Source: Orthonyx spaldingii (lineage: Eukaryota > Chordata > Aves > Passeriformes > Orthonychidae). Taken from it: 64,000 nt of DNA. Location of the stretch: NCBI GenBank assembly GCA_013397795.1, contig VZTJ01005473.1, positions 79,587 to 143,586 of the forward strand, in the 5' to 3' direction. Made by a program: the position numbers and the translations under genes. Every line of letters starts with the position of its first letter. Within the stretch, counting starts at the first letter, position 1. Below, piece by piece: positions 62,801 through 64,000 of the stretch. Below the pieces are notes generated by a model. The model saw only the letters and a list, made by a program, of their open reading frames with translations. It had not been told where the DNA came from and searched no databases.

Positions 62801-64000
62801 AATAGGAAGTCAGGGATTAAGGGATGAGCAATTTTTTTTTTCCAAATTCACAAGTTGTTTGCAGAGATTTCGCTAAAACCTCATTAGCTTGTTTATTCAA
62901 TCTTAGTGACATTCAGCAAAATGTCAACTGAAATAACAAAAGTTATTTAAAATGTACACATCTCTGGGTTGCATTTGTATTTTTATTTGTTTACCATTTA
63001 CATTTTTTTTGAGCTGACAGCGTTCCCTTTCTGCAGTCTTATTCTGACCTGAAGGTATTACCGTATTTTCTCGGACAAATACACTTCATATGACAAAATT
63101 ATGAAAATCCCCTATAAGAGATTCAAGTTTACCAGTGACTAGTTAGATTTATCATGAAGATTAAGAAAAATTGATCTGTGATGTATTCAACACACCCATG
63201 TGTTCAAAGCTCTACAGTTCTCAACGTAATTATACACTTACCATGAAACACTTTCTGCCTCATTCAATGCCTAAAATACATCTTTGGGTTTTTAAACATA
63301 TCTTTTCATTGAATGGCTCCTTTTTGGAAATTCCTTTTTTTTTTTTTTTAAATGCCCTACTCCAGACATAACTCTATTCAGGACCAGCAGGTGGGATGTT
63401 GAGGACACAGCACAAGGAACAAATAAAATGGCTTTGTGCAGAAAATGCATTACTGGTGTACTCCTGAAAGGTTTAGTGAGAGTGATACCTGTGAAATGTA
63501 CAGCCAACTTCCTTTGAGGACTCCTCCAGACTGTTGTGACTGCAGGGGTTGTATCATTCACAGGAAGAAAACCATGGACACGGCATTCCCTGTTAAAGAT
63601 GTACTGGTTCATCCATGCCCTCTCATGGTAATGCCTGCTTTCCTTCCAGTTGCTGTATAAAGCCCCAACTTTTTTTCTTTTTTGGGTGCCAGAAGCCTTT
63701 TAATTCAATTTAATGGTGATTTGCCAAGTCATCCTGCAAATCCACATCTTCTGATTAATAACTGAAAAGCGAGTTGTCTGTTGGACAAGTCAATATTTAT
63801 GTCCTCAGCATTTCAGATGGCTTGTATAGGCTCACACTGTGTTAATTTTGGTGGACTAGAGTCATCAGAAGTATTAAAGATGATCCTTTCCATGGTATTA
63901 TGACAAATATTTTAATAAAATGTTGGATTTTGAGTTTATAGATTTCAGCTGAATTAGCTCTGTGCCAGAGTTTCCATTTAAAGTGTACTCAACCCTTTTT
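59801..64000. other. Noncoding stretch with one A/C tract
   Basis: Short frames on both strands without domains; no transposon recognised. T runs near 62,085 and 63,337 are simple homopolymers. The last kilobase shows nothing distinctive. Confidence 0.5.
60245..60300 (+). repeat. A/C-rich simple tract
   Basis: About 55 bases of CAAAAAAAAAACC, CCAAACC and AACCC units, the same type as those at 84, 1608, 36084 and 51820. Confidence 0.8.

Noticed and set aside
1..64000. CRISPR array, operons, phage or other prokaryote-type system
   Set aside because: No regularly spaced repeats, no long tightly packed frames, and clear avian retrotransposons throughout.

Overview
The window looks like nuclear DNA from a bird, most likely a songbird (passerine). 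It is AT-rich and CpG-poor, interspersed repeats are sparse, and the recognisable transposons are nearly all CR1 LINE fragments, the signature avian retrotransposon. There is also one complete LTR with a matching target-site duplication, of a type I associate with passerine endogenous retroviruses. The species cannot be named from the sequence.

I found no protein-coding gene that I can name. The open frames are short, overlap on both strands and mostly lack recognisable domains. The longest (7726-8364, 212 codons) runs antisense through a decayed CR1 reverse-transcriptase gene and is not a real gene. The window is best read as a gene desert or the inside of a very large intron. One minus-strand frame near 23.5 kb has a good splice-acceptor context and is flagged as a weak exon candidate.

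Layout: 0-7.8 kb is plain noncoding DNA with A/C-rich simple tracts. 7.8-16.3 kb is the repeat-rich part, with two antisense CR1 reverse-transcriptase fragments (about 7.83-8.56 and 15.54-16.32 kb) and two sense ones (about 10.69-11.06 and 13.20-13.47 kb). 16.3-24.8 kb is plain except for a palindrome cluster at 19.06-19.12 kb and a MIR-like fragment at 22.7 kb. 24,852-25,659 is an 808-bp solo LTR flanked by AGGTC on both sides; it holds the strongest GC peak of the window and a CTCF-like motif. 25.7-44.9 kb is AT-rich noncoding DNA with several stretches that read like conserved noncoding elements. A GC-richer block at 44.95-45.28 kb may be a second LTR fragment. 48.7-48.9 kb carries a tRNA-like (SINE-like) promoter structure on the minus strand. 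CR1 3' ends lie at 51.96-52.19 kb (minus) and 55.54-55.60 kb (plus). A CpG-bearing, enhancer-like stretch lies at 59.48-59.80 kb.

Nothing suggests an operon, CRISPR array, rRNA, functional tRNA or other prokaryote-type system. The items most worth following are the LTR with its CTCF-like motif, the tRNA-like SINE relic, the candidate conserved noncoding elements, the exon-like frame, and an apparent G/C strand-skew reversal near 45-47 kb. Repeat identities rest on remembered family consensus, not on a database search.
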